Positions 1-11,504 of a stretch of DNA of 64,000 nt are shown one piece after another. Origin of the DNA: Staphylotrichum longicolle (Eukaryota; Ascomycota; Sordariomycetes; Sordariales; Chaetomiaceae); NCBI GenBank assembly GCA_019096155.1, contig JAHCVI010000003.1, forward strand, positions 558,001-622,000, read 5' to 3'. Position 1 is the first letter of the stretch. Each line of letters begins with the position of its first letter. Position numbers and translations under genes: made by a program. The notes below the pieces were generated by a model. That model ran no database searches, had not been told where the DNA came from, and saw only the letters and a list, made by a program, of their open reading frames with translations.

Positions 1-3000
1 GACTACCGCTTTTAACACGAGGTTCAAGCCGTTTTGTGCATGACCAGGGTTCCTGCCTTTCATTCTACAAGGGACCACCGGCTCCCCCATCCCACAGAAC
101 AACAGCCAGGAACTTTTCTGTGACGTGAATGGAAACGCTGTTCCAAAAGTCCACAGCTGCGTTGCATGTCCTCGGAAGCAGCACCTTGCTGTCGCACCTG
201 ATGGTGAGAAGCTTCTCAATCTTTTATCTCTCTTCCTAACACTCATCCTCTACTGATCAACATTGCCTTGAGCGAACCTGCTTTCCAATGTCAGCCCCCC
301 AAAGCAAAGGATCCGTCCTTTCCCCTCATCCTCAGGGACTTGGCTATCCTCGGCAAACCTCAAGTCGATTCCTTCTCCCGTTCGAAGCGGAACCCAAAAT
401 CTACACCAGGGAAAGACATCATGCAGCGCTCTGTGTTGCGGCTAACGCGACGGGAGGTGTCATTCGTGGATTTGGGCCATCTCACATACCATGGGCACTT
501 CTATTCCTTCCAGTCCTTCCTGTCAAGCAAACACAGGCCGCCTACCGGGCAGGTTTGCACCGGCAGCATCATCTGATCATCAAACAACAGAGCAAGATCT
601 CGGCATGTCAATCCTTCCCCAGGGCATGCCTTCCATTCCACATCCCTTCCTTTCCTTGGCGTTTGGTGTTTGCGACGGCACTTTGGCCCGTCTCACCTGC
701 CCTGGCTACATCCATCAACAAAGAACGCCGCCAAGTCTAGGCAGGTAACTTCCATTAGAAGGTTAAGACTTTGTTCCTGGCATTTTGCGTAAACCGTCCG
801 CGTGGATGGGGAGTCTCTCATTCTCCTCAGCAGCCTCCGACATCGCAGTGGCTGCCAGCCAGCGTCAGACCGGCTGCAAACGTCTCCGGCTGCATTCGCA
901 CCAGCACTTGACTGCCGTCATTCCATGTCATCCGCGAGATAACCTCTCCATTGGGCAACAAGAAACGACCACCTGACGCTAGCCAGGTGTCGATTCCAAG
1001 ATCAGGCTTCCCTGTTTCAGCTTCGAAATATCGGGTGAGCTCGACTCGGTAGCAAGCATCCTATTCGAGTCACGAACAAGTCATTGAGTTCAGGGACTAA
1101 ATGTGAAAAAGAAAAAAAGGGGTGAGGGTAATCGGCCAGTTCGGTTACATGGTAGCTGTAAGATGCCCGAGGGAACCCAAGGCGTCCTCCCCAAGGTGTC
1201 CTCCCCGCTTTTGGAACTACGCGGCCATGAGGGACATTCTTCCTAGCCCCTGACTCCCATTGGAAGCCGGAGGCAATTTCAGGGCGGCCCTATAATGGAG
1301 TTTGCGGACATGTTGCAGTCAAGCACAGGGAGGATCCGAGACTTTTGTGAAGCCTCCAGCGTGGGATGAACCCAGCACCCATCCCCGGCGCAAACTTCCT
1401 ACCTAGGCCGTTCACAAGCTGAACTTGACCGGAAGCGCCCCAATCAAGGGCCAGCAGTGGTCCAGATCATGACCTTCAATATCAAGCCGGGCGACCAAAT
1501 GCCACCACACCATCCTCAGCCGCACTCGCCGACCGACCTGGCGGCCCCGTCCTCACAGCTGTTGTGCACGGCCGGCGGTAGGGCTGAAGACAAGACAGGC
1601 TCGTCAACGAGACCAGCGGCCAACAGCTGTCGTGTAGCCCCCCTTCAACGGCCGGGGACGGACGAACCAAAAAGTAAGGCATACATCAACGGAACGCAAA
1701 CACGGGACAACTGGGCGGTCAGTTCCGCCCTCTCACTCCTGTCCAAGTCCACGCGACGGACCACGAATCCTCCCGAGATCGACACTCACTTCGAATATGT
1801 GACCAGTCATTTCTCGAGGACGAACTCTAAAAACGCCACCCCGGCCTTTGAATGCGGCTTACATGTCTCACTCGCCCTACCCCAATCGAGCAGGTGTGAA
1901 GAAGACGCGGGAAATCCCGACGAGAGCGGGTTTACTCTCAAGCGCGGGTGCCCAAAGGGTGGAACGCAACAAGGAAAGTGCTGGTTGCCTCCAGAACCTT
2001 TGGAACCCGAGCCCCTTGGCCAGTGAAGGAGGCCAGAATGCTGTCCAGGCCGTCTTGCCCAGACCAGCAGGCAGTCAGGTGGGCCAACACGATCGGCATC
2101 CTCTGCAGAAACTCAGCCACGCGGGATCGAAATCACGGCCCCCAGAGGCCGATCCCGAAGGGCTACAGGAAGCGGGCGTTGTGTGACGTGTCCACAACGA
2201 GACAGGCGAGCAGTTGCGAGTTTTGTCAAACGAGGCTGAGGTGACCTGGCAGCGGAACAACCCGCCCACCCTGGCCTCGACAGACGAGAAGAGGAAAACT
2301 GAAACATCCCGATAGTGCATCAGTAATGCTGTCGCCTGAAAGGACTCAGCATCCAGCGTTGCGCCTCTATGGAGGTTGAGGACGAATGTGCCAGGCAAGA
2401 CATCAACCTGCCGCGAGGCGGCGCCCTCATCGACAGCCACAAAAGCCTTCCACGTCACAGGGGCTTGGTTGACAGACACGCGTCGTCGTTGTGTTTCTGG
2501 AATGTGTTTGCGGAGAGGAGTCGGCCAATCCAGTTGGTGCCGTCGAGGTCGGCAAGAAAGCGGTATCCGAACTACGACGCTGACAATCAGTCACGGATGC
2601 GCCGGCCACAAGGGCTCTGCATGTTGTCCCGGCCGCTCTTCCCAGCCCCTCGCCGACCTAACGCCTGTCTGTTTTGAAGTTGTGATGTGCTAGGACCTTC
2701 TTCGCATCGCCACAGGGCAACTGCCTCTCTTCGCTCTAGGCGATCCCCCCGAGCACGCGGTTTTTGCTGCGGCGGTTGATGTTTGCCGTTTGGGCACGGA
2801 GCAAGCGCAGATCCGGAAAGGAAGGCAGGCTAAGGTTGTGCAACAGCGGGAGGACGACACTGGTGCGTCTTGGCGGTGATGGGTGAAAATGAGCAGGCGT
2901 TCCGGGTGGGTCAATGGGGCGTTCAGCTGGGGGTTTTGGGGGGGAGGGCAAGGATGGTGTTGATCACTCTGTCGTTAGACTGTTTTAGTCCCCGAAACCT

Positions 3001-6000
3001 TATTTGGACAACAGCCAAACACTGCCCAGAACCAGCCGTCCCTTCCTGTCCCTGGGGCGCATGTGCCGCACAAAGGCAAATCCGAGCGGTGCTCAGCTCG
3101 CAAAAGAGCCACCGGCGAGAGTGGTGAGATTGGGTCCAGGCTGGATGTGCTGCTTGTTCCGTGTCCGCGTCCGCCGCTGCTCGTTTGCTGTCACGGCTTG
3201 CCCCAGTGTCGGGAGCGACTGGAGATCTTCAAAAACAGATTCAATAGCCGCAGGGGCTCGTGCGAAGGAACGCCTTCCGGCAGATCGCTGTTGTGTCTCC
3301 TGAGCGGCATCTCAACCCAGCCCTTCTACCAGTCCCTCGGGACTCCTGGTGCCGCTTGCAGAAGGGTGGCGCTCCCCCTGTGTCCCTGGCCTGTTCCCTT
3401 CGCCCCAGGTTGGGGCGGCAGCGACTGACCACGACAGGGGACCAATGCCCACTCCAGTTGTTGGGATCCCGGGCTTTGCCGCGCTCGTCGCGCCAGCCAA
3501 GGATCGTTGCTAGCGCGTGCCCCGCCGCCAATCTATCCTTGAACGTCCATCTGGGGTTTGGAGTCTGCCAACGACACGTCTGCCGGCCGCTGTGCCGTCT
3601 GTGCCGCCGCCTCAGTCACCTGCGAGGTTCTTTCCAAGCCCCCGACAGTTTCCGGCTGCCTTGGACCGTTCCAACTTGGGTTTTCAATGTCAGCGGGGGA
3701 CTGCGGATTCGGGCGGGGACGAATTGGAATCGGGGCAGTGCCCGTTTCAATCACGCGAAGAGGCCAAGTGTGGAAACCGTGTCTGCAGCCAGAGAGGAAG
3801 CAGGCCGCGGCGCTGTCCCGTTTCGCGGTCCATGGGCCGGTTCATGCAAGTCATACTGGCCTCCGCCCGGCGGCTTCGGCAGATGGGGCGGATAAGCGGT
3901 GTGACACAACCGCGGAGCGAGGGGTTGCAGATGGCAAAGAGCGAAAATAATGCTCGAGGTCGCAATTCTCCAGGTGTGGCAGAAGGAGCTGACAGGTGTC
4001 CAGGGTCGCGGTCCCTGGTGCTGCGCGTTGAGGGTGTGGTCTTTTGTGTGTGTGGATTGTGGGTTGAGGTTGTTTCGGCCACTGCAGTTGGCAGGCGTGA
4101 TAGATTGTTCTGCTGCAGCTTACCCACCTTTACGCAGGCGAGCAATCTGGCCAGTATCTTCTGTGCAGAGGCGACTCGGACAGATGGTGACAAAGGAGAT
4201 GGGCGTGCCTGCCTGGGGGTGGGATCTGACGACCCCATTCCTTCCCGTCCGATTTTGACACCTTTACTTCGTTACGCAGAAGTCCCGACTGCAGCTTCCA
4301 GATTGGCGTTATTGGCAATTTCTCCAACAGCGCCTCCCGGGGTCCTGTCATTGACATCCAAAGTGAAGGGCCCCCCGCCTTCATATCTGCCTTGATCGTG
4401 TGCCGTAGAGGCACGCCGCGACGTCATCTCTGAAGTAAGAATGCTCACAAGACCGTCAAGGGGGCCAGAGTCGAGATCAGCACTGTACCGTACTTTCCCT
4501 GCGATACATAACTTACCTGACATGTAGGGTTGCGGCTGTGCGGTGTCACTCGACATTAACATAGATGCAAGCGCTAAATAGCGCGGGACGTTCCGCGGAA
4601 TTGACCACCGTGCCATGGCTCCTACACGAACCGGTGAGACAGAAATCCACACGACACCCCCCAAAGGGGCATCTGGCATACTTGGTACATAACCATCGGC
4701 CCACATCAGAGTTAAACTGAAGCGGGAAGGGCGGGTCTAGCATCGCCGATTGCCCAACCATGAGCTGCAAAGGCGGGCTGCGGTTCCTGATCTTGCTCAT
4801 GTTCCTGGTTAGGAATTAGGAACCCCTTTCAACGCCCCTTGCCTCCCTGTCCCTCTGGTGTAGCCTCGGGCTGGACAGCCACTGCAGTCACCGCAATCAC
4901 CGCAGTCACCGCTGTCACATCCCCGGGATGCACGCACATATGCACAATGGGATGCAAGTCCACCAAGTCAAGAAGGGTCTAGGGATGATTCGTAAAACGG
5001 TCGTCCAAGAATCTAAGCGAAATCGTACAAAGAGAGAAGCGAATAAACCCAGAAGCAAGACGAAGGATGGAGAGTCCCATCCGGAGATAAACCCCTGACA
5101 GTCAGGGCGTCGACGGATCCCACATCCCACTCAGCTTCGGCACCGAGATCCATTCCAAGGAGCAGCAAAGAGAAAAAAGGCACCGCGGTTACATGGAATG
5201 TAGAAAAAGAAACCCGACATCCGCGGCAAATGCCACGTGTAGAGTAAGGAGGAAAAAAGAAACAAATGACAAAGTACGAGACAAAGTGAGAAGAAAAATG
5301 CACCGGGTATCCTTGCAAATGCCATGTTTCGTTGCGCGTGACCTATCGTCTCCCATGAAATCCCCTGAAGATACCGTTTTAAAATTCCTAGAGAAAACTC
5401 GGCCGGAAAGAAAAGAGAAAGGAGAAGAAGGAAGGGGAGAATGTTTCCGTTTCCCTCCACTCCCGGGTTATCCCCCACCCCGTTTTTCCCCTTCGGGGGA
5501 CTGTTCCGATTTCCAGATCCGAGGCCCTACCCACCCCGTGCCGTACCGTCAGCTCAAGACAGGAGTGTAAGCTCGACACAGAGAGGGAGAATCAAACACA
5601 GCGCCATGTCCCTTCCTTGTCCCTGTCCCCCTTGGTCCTTTTGAAGATCCTCGTGAGTCCATCGCCCCCGAATTAAGCAGTCGTCAATGTAATCCATACC
5701 CATGTCCCAATGTCCCCATGGTGATAGCGTATCCCTGCGCCAGCCGTTTCTCATCGCGCCCGAGCAAAACCCTCCGTCTAAGGGGAACCGCGTACAATTC
5801 CAAAAAAAGAAAAAGAAATGAATCCACCAAAGCAAGACTTCGCAAAGATGAACCCCTACCCGCTGGATGACCCGATCTTGTGGCAAGCTTTTACTCCTTC
5901 AAAATCTGTGTTTTTTTCTCCTGGGCTTTTTTCCCATCCCATATCTCGGTCCAGTCTCGGCCGTAAATGCATCGCAGATGATGGTTGTGTAAAAGGGAAC

Positions 6001-6082
6001 TGTGGTGTGTGATGATTCGATAGTAGAGACAAGAAACGAAAACGAGGCGCGTCTTGCTTTGAACTGTTCGTCGAGTTTGAAA
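1..6082. other. gene-free stretch left of vib-1
   Basis: I find no supportable gene here. Open frames up to about 290 codons exist (for example 3517-4395 on +), but their translations are rich in Arg, Pro, Ser and Cys, have no recognisable domain, and overlap equally long frames on both strands, as expected by chance in GC-rich DNA. The part from about 5.0 to 6.08 kb is A/T- and homopolymer-richer and probably contains the 3' UTR of the minus-strand vib-1 gene. Confidence 0.55.
4881..4918. repeat. short 9-bp tandem repeat
   Basis: About four degenerate copies of a 9-bp unit (CACCGCAGT and variants with one or two changes) stand head to tail in a gene-free stretch. Seen directly; no function inferred. 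Confidence 0.75.
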
Positions 6083-7627
6083 TCAGGTCATGCTCATTGT
6101 CGTGGACGGCGGCGGGATCAGCGTCGGGTACTGGCCGCTCGACGTCGCCTTGCCCTCGAACCGCCCGCACCGCTGCGCCGAGTAGTAGGGGCCCCCGTGG
6201 TAAAACATGCTCGGAAGCCCCGCCTCCATCTCCGACTTGACTTTTGTGGGGTCGAACGCGGCGCTCATCGAGTGCGTTGTGCCGCTTTCCGAGACGTCGT
6301 GCCGGGCGTGTGAGAACAGCTCGACCTGCTGCTGGTGTCGCGGATCCTGCTCGCCCTCGTAAATGGTCGCCGGGTAGTACTGGTAGCCTTTGGTGTCTGC
6401 GATGGCCTTGACCTCCTCGGCCGAGATCATGGGCTCCATCGTCAGCTCGTGGTGGTGGCGCGTGCCGCCGTAGCCGCTGGACCTTGGGTCGTAGTGCTGC
6501 CCGTAGCCACCCCCTCCCATCATGGACGAGCCCGTCGAGTACTCGCTGGGCCCGAGCATCCCCGACGAGTACCCGCCTCCGCCGATGCTGCCACCGCCAG
6601 AGCCGCCGGGCCCGCTGCTCGCGCTTCCTCTCCTCTCCGACTGGTAGTGGCCGGGCGAGCGCCCGCGGACAATCATCTTGGCCGATTTCCGGTACGCAAC
6701 CTTGACCCACGGATCCGAGCCCCCTTGCTGGCCGACGTCGGCCCACAGCTCGACAATCAAATGGTAGTACTGCTGCGCCGCCCTTCGCTTTCCGTTGTTG
6801 GCCGTCGCCTGCTTGAATTGGATGCGCTCAAACGTGTGCTCGGTCGGCGCCGAGCTCTGCTGCGACTGCCCGAACCCCTGCTCGTACCTCGACGACCCCA
6901 GGCTGCCGTCCGGCCCTGCGTAGAGACTCGTGAGGGGGTGGTGGCTGGCCTGTGGTGGTTTCGCCGACAGCCGCACCTTCTCCGGCTTGGCGATCGGCCC
7001 CTTGTCCCGCTTGGGCGTGTGCTGCACCAGGTCGATCGTGTGGCTGTCGTTGTCCGACACGACGGCCGAGATGCACATGGCGAACCCGTACACGTTGTAC
7101 GCCTGTGTGGATCCGGTCGGGAGGAAGCGGATGGGCGCGTTGTGCATCATGGGCGTCAGCGAGAAGGAGCAGACGCACGAGAAGTAGTTCCTCCGATAGC
7201 AGGTCCACTCGCTGTCGGCCACGAAGAAGCCCTTATCGATGACCCCGTTGATGTCTACCTTGATCGGGGTCGATGACTGGTCGCTGTACGAGAGATGGCC
7301 GAGTGAGGTCAGGGACCCCAGGGGCGGGATGCTCGGCTGGGTCTTGGACCCGGGGTAGCCCGCATCCATCTTGAGAGACGCGTACGCCGCCGGCGTGCTT
7401 GTGGGTGAGAGTGGGTTATGGCGTCGTAGGCTCGAGAAGGAAGGCGACCGCTGGATGTGGTGGTCCGGCCTCCTGAAGGCGGGCGTCGCCGATGTGTAGA
7501 GCTCGCGCGTGCTGAGGTGCGTTCCTGGATGTGGCAACGTTGTGGTGGACCGATGGGCATGTGCCATGCCCTGGCCGGCCGTGCTACTGCTACCGCCGTA
7601 AGCGACTGGGGGGAACGGATGCGCCAT
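6083..7627 (-). CDS. vib-1: NDT80/PhoG-like transcription factor, VIB-1/XprG family
   Basis: Intronless 514-residue protein. The p53-like NDT80 DNA-binding domain lies at roughly residues 120-310, with the family signatures EWTCYRRNYFSCVC, YGFAMCISAVVSDNDSHTI and the basic segment AYRKSAKMIVRGRSPGHYQSERRGS (split here only by wording). The C-terminal part is Gly/Ser/Tyr-rich and ends in a conserved-looking QYPTLIPP tail. VIB-1 (Neurospora) and XprG (Aspergillus) control secreted proteases, starvation responses, heterokaryon incompatibility and cellulase induction; that role is inferred by family. The ATG at 7627 is used because an in-frame stop lies just upstream. It is shorter than I recall for VIB-1 (about 670 residues), so a spliced upstream coding exon cannot be excluded. 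Another NDT80 paralogue (fsd-1 type) is the alternative, but the motif agreement favours vib-1. Confidence 0.88.
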   Translation of the reverse strand: MAHPFPPVAYGGSSSTAGQGMAHAHRSTTTLPHPGTHLSTRELYTSATPAFRRPDHHIQRSPSFSSLRRHNPLSPTSTPAAYASLKMDAGYPGSKTQPSIPPLGSLTSLGHLSYSDQSSTPIKVDINGVIDKGFFVADSEWTCYRRNYFSCVCSFSLTPMMHNAPIRFLPTGSTQAYNVYGFAMCISAVVSDNDSHTIDLVQHTPKRDKGPIAKPEKVRLSAKPPQASHHPLTSLYAGPDGSLGSSRYEQGFGQSQQSSAPTEHTFERIQFKQATANNGKRRAAQQYYHLIVELWADVGQQGGSDPWVKVAYRKSAKMIVRGRSPGHYQSERRGSASSGPGGSGGGSIGGGGYSSGMLGPSEYSTGSSMMGGGGYGQHYDPRSSGYGGTRHHHELTMEPMISAEEVKAIADTKGYQYYPATIYEGEQDPRHQQQVELFSHARHDVSESGTTHSMSAAFDPTKVKSEMEAGLPSMFYHGGPYYSAQRCGRFEGKATSSGQYPTLIPPPSTTMSMT

Positions 7628-7643
7628 GGGAGAGCGGGATCAT
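7590..7643 (-). promoter_or_regulatory. overlapping upstream ORF of vib-1
   Basis: An ATG 16 nt upstream of the vib-1 start opens a 17-codon frame, out of frame with vib-1, that ends inside the vib-1 coding region. Its start has a purine (G) at -3, whereas the vib-1 start has C at -3 and G at +4. If the transcript covers it, it should lower vib-1 translation through leaky scanning. Transcript start is not visible from sequence. Confidence 0.45.
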
Positions 7644-7727
7644 AACGACAAAAGATGTGAAGTGCGACCTACTTGGAGCCCAGTCGAGGCCTGGCGTCCA
7701 GGCCCGGGAAGACGGGGGGAGCGGGGG

Positions 7728-7735
7728 TATAAAAG
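7728..7735 (+). promoter_or_regulatory. TATAAAAG box pointing away from vib-1
   Basis: A perfect TATAAAAG on the plus strand lies 100 bp upstream of the vib-1 start. Its orientation would drive transcription rightwards, away from vib-1, so it is not a vib-1 TATA box. It could mark a divergent noncoding transcript or be chance. Confidence 0.25.
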
Positions 7736-10700
7736 TGGCCGCCTTCGGGGGAGTACGGCGTGACGGGCGGCTGAGGGCCCGGTGGGATCAGACTTAAATA
7801 TGAAGAAGGCTGGGCTGGTGTTTCTATTGTCGACAGGGAGGTGGTGGAGCCCTGAGTAAAGCTTGAAGGCTCATCCGGGTCAGCAACCGGTCACGCTTCA
7901 AGCGCCATGCGCGGAGCAGGGGGGGTGGGGGGAGGCGGAGAGGGAAATGGAAGAGACCAAAGGGTAGGGGGTGGGGTGTATAATTTCTACACACGCCAGG
8001 GATCTCCCGCAACGCTGTGCTTCCATGCTGGCCCTGTGCGACTCCAAGTGCTGGCGGTGGGACGGGGCCCGTCATACCAGAGCACAAGTGTTTTGCAGGG
8101 GTGTCGCAGCAGCCTTAGCAACAATCGGAAGAGCGAGCATGGCGCATGCGGCAACGGCGCGGAAGCAAGGCTCACAGCGATCGATCCCAGGTAACACGGG
8201 CCACGCCCGGAGCGAGCATCCATGTCTTGGTCGCCCCCTGTGATCGACGACGAGAACCGGTAAGGCGACGGTAGTGGTACTTACACACCATCGGAAGAGA
8301 GAGGGCAGTGCTCTCACCGTCCCGTGGGAGGATGCCCAGGCGAAGAGAAGAATTGCGCAAAGTTGGCGGCGGCCCTGCTGCTGGGTGCAATGTTGAGGGC
8401 TCGTCGTTGCGCTTGCACACAGATCTGGAGGCTTGAGGAAAGAAGGTGTGCCCGGGAGGGAGGGGGGAGTGCGGGAAGGCCCTTGAAAAGGCGGCTTAAT
8501 GTAGGGAAGTAGGGGTGTAAGTGGGATGGAGTCCTGGTATTTGAGAACCCGGGCCCTCCCCACCGCGGACGGGTACAGTACAATGAGGCCAATCAGAGAA
8601 AAAGGGCGGTTTACGCACCACATGTCAGTTGGCGCCGGGATATCGAGGTAGTCCAGCCCGGGACCAGACGGCGGCGAGGGCTCGACGAAATCCTGCTACA
8701 AACGCACCTGTTAGATCAATCTCGCCATTTTTTTTCCTGTACCGGCCCCTCCCCTGCTCGCTCTTGCTCCGAGTTATGCGGGACTCTTCGAAAAAGGGTC
8801 GCAGCGAGGCAGTCGAGGCTGCAGCGTGCCGGCGACCGATGAGTCAAAGGATCCAGCTGCAGCGAGAAACGCTCCTCTCAGGGCGACGAGCGCTGGGGCG
8901 GGGGCATATCTGGCTGCGTCTCTAACGAGACCGGCGAGCGGGAGCGGTGGTGAAAATGAAACCTGTGGCGCGTAATCAGCAACGGGCTGCAGACCGGCGG
9001 CCGGCCTCAGTGGCAGAGGGGTCGAATTGGAGCTGAGACGCGGGAGGGGAGAGTGCGAGAAGGAAGAGCGGTGGGGGCGAGGCGAATGAAAAAGGGGCCG
9101 GGGGCCTTGAATGAGACGAAAGATGGGGAGTGCAAGGTAAAATTGTTTGCTCTGCTGATGCCGTTTCCTGCTGCCTTTGACGGGACTCTGATACTGGCCT
9201 CGGGCTACCGCACCCTCAACGGGCTGCTGTAATTCGAGGCCTGCATCCCCATGTAAGTACATCCAGTACAACGGGGTACCGATGCACCTGCAGGGGTACA
9301 TTGAAGCGGGCCATGAATGTGCGGCCAGACGCAAGCATTCACGGCAACAGCAGGGTTCTGCAGACGCGCTTCGCAGTCGGGATGCGACCATGAATTATGT
9401 AGGTCGCCCCTCAACGTTGGAGACTGCTTTCCCCTGCACCCTTTGGTTCCTAGTCTCCCATCAGGCCCGGTTCTCTGGCATTGATGGCTGAGCTGCCGAC
9501 GTTCGCCGTGTCAGGGAAACACAATGGCAATGGCGGACGGAGCAAGACCTCTCAGGGTCCTGCTCGGCGCAATTGGTGAGAGTGAGGGAGGTTATGAAAG
9601 AGGACGGACCCGGGCCGGTCAGATCATGTCCAGCAACTGCATGCAGCAGGCAGGGTCCCAGTCCCTAGCCCAAGGATCGGAAAGCGCGGGGCCATTGGAA
9701 TAAAAGGGAAGGGAAAAAAACGGCTACCAAACGGCAACCGTCGAGGCGCTCAAGTAAGTGTCGAGGGTCTGCAGCCTCGCCCCGTTCGAGAGGGCCGAGA
9801 CAAAGAATGGCAAGACATTGTTGCAGGGGTCGTGGGTGTGGGTGTGGCTTTCGAGGCTCTCACTGACCTTGGGGTTGTCTGCCCGCACCAACCTGCAGGG
9901 CTCGCCATCCGCCGTTTGCGGTGTCCAGTTGCCGCTCTGCGCGCTGGGGGTGGCCGGCATTTATACGATTGATTGCGAGCAAATTGTCGCCGTACAGGAC
10001 GGTTGGGCACCGCATCGGTTCCCCTCACTGGTTCGACATCGATGCCATGGGATCACAAGCAAAGGGAAAAAGGAATTCGGGCAGTTACCTTGGGGAGTTG
10101 TTGATTCATGCGCCGTTCCTCTGCTCCAGCCGGGAGCGAGGTGCCGCTGTTAACGACCAGGTACTCTCGGAACGGTTGCCGTGCCTAAGAGAGAGCCCGA
10201 GGCTGCGGTTAGCTCAACCGCTCTGTGAATGCCGGCCATGGTGTTCTGATTTGCCTGTCACCCCTGGGTCTGGGGCACGGCAAGAGTCCAGGGCTGGGTC
10301 GGGTGCTCAGTGCTCAGCAGCGGCCGAAGGAGGACAGCGGGATTGGGCGAAGGCGGCGAGGGGTGGCCTTGCAGAGCTTCTGAAGCCCCATCCGCCTCTC
10401 CTTCCCAAACCGCCCGAGGGTGCATACCCGGGGGCGGAGTGTCTCAGTGACTGGATTGGCTGACTGACCTCCAAAAAGACCCCAGTCATGCCAAGGACAC
10501 AATTTACAGCACCCTGCAACCTCCATGGTCAGCGTCTTGTTCCGCCTGGCAAATCCGATTCCTCTGCCAGCAAGCCAGCCCAGCCCAGCACCAGCCCGCG
10601 CCGCCAGGGAACGGCCCCAATAAGCCGTCCTGATGGAGGCTCGTTGGACGAGGCATGTCCGGCTGGCCAACTGCATCATGGTTACGGCGCGTCCATAAGT

Positions 10701-11477
10701 CGTGGGATGGCGAGATCGTGAAGATCACACGATGGCCACGGGCATCGGAGTGGAGGCATTGCGAAGCCTGATGCCGATGGTGGATGGGAAGTCTCTCGGT
10801 TTTCGTCGATGCGTCAACACCGACGGCGTCCGCGCCCTCAGATGCAGGCCAGTCCCTGCCGCATGCTAACCTGAGCCAGAATGCAAGGCCGACATGAGGA
10901 GGCTGTCAAGGATACCGCATCGGTCCCAACGCGTCGAGCATCGTTCCGATTTGTTCGAGGGACCGTCGCTGCTGCCGCAGGAAGCCGACGCTTCGACGCG
11001 AGGGCCCGCCTGGTTTGGTTGCCTTGAGGAAATAACCACACGGAAGAGAGCGGCAATGCACATGCAGAAGAGCAAGCCAGAGACTCCGCTTACCTCAGAG
11101 CTACCCTCTCAGCGGATGTAGGGAGGGTTCAGACTAGTGGAGGCGGGCACCAGTCTCCCGTCAGGAGAAAGTGTCTTTTGGGAGAGCAAGCGCCAATTGC
11201 TCTTTTCGTGGCGCGATATTCTTCCGCTCGTTGCGGCTGGTTCTCGATCTTTCGAAAGCCGCTTTGCTGTCGTGGCCGTGGTCGCCCTTCTTGATGCCCT
11301 GTCTGTCGATGCAGATTCGCCGTGCTAGTACCCGGTGCAGGATCTCATCTGATGATGATGTCGACGGATACGGTTTGGATTTGAAGTGGTGGCTTGATCA
11401 GAATCGTACAGAAGGACGGGGAAATAGGGATGCTCGTTGAGAGGCCAGCAGGCATAGAGCGTAGTACAAAGAGCTTG

Positions 11478-11504
11478 GTGTGTGTGTATGTGTGTGTGTG
11501 TGTG
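11478..11504. repeat. (TG)n microsatellite
   Basis: TG dinucleotide run interrupted once by TA, within the long gene-free region. Seen directly. Confidence 0.9.

Noticed and set aside
3517..4395. 292-codon open frame on plus
   Set aside because: Same reasons: overlaps other long frames in all phases and shows no recognisable motif.
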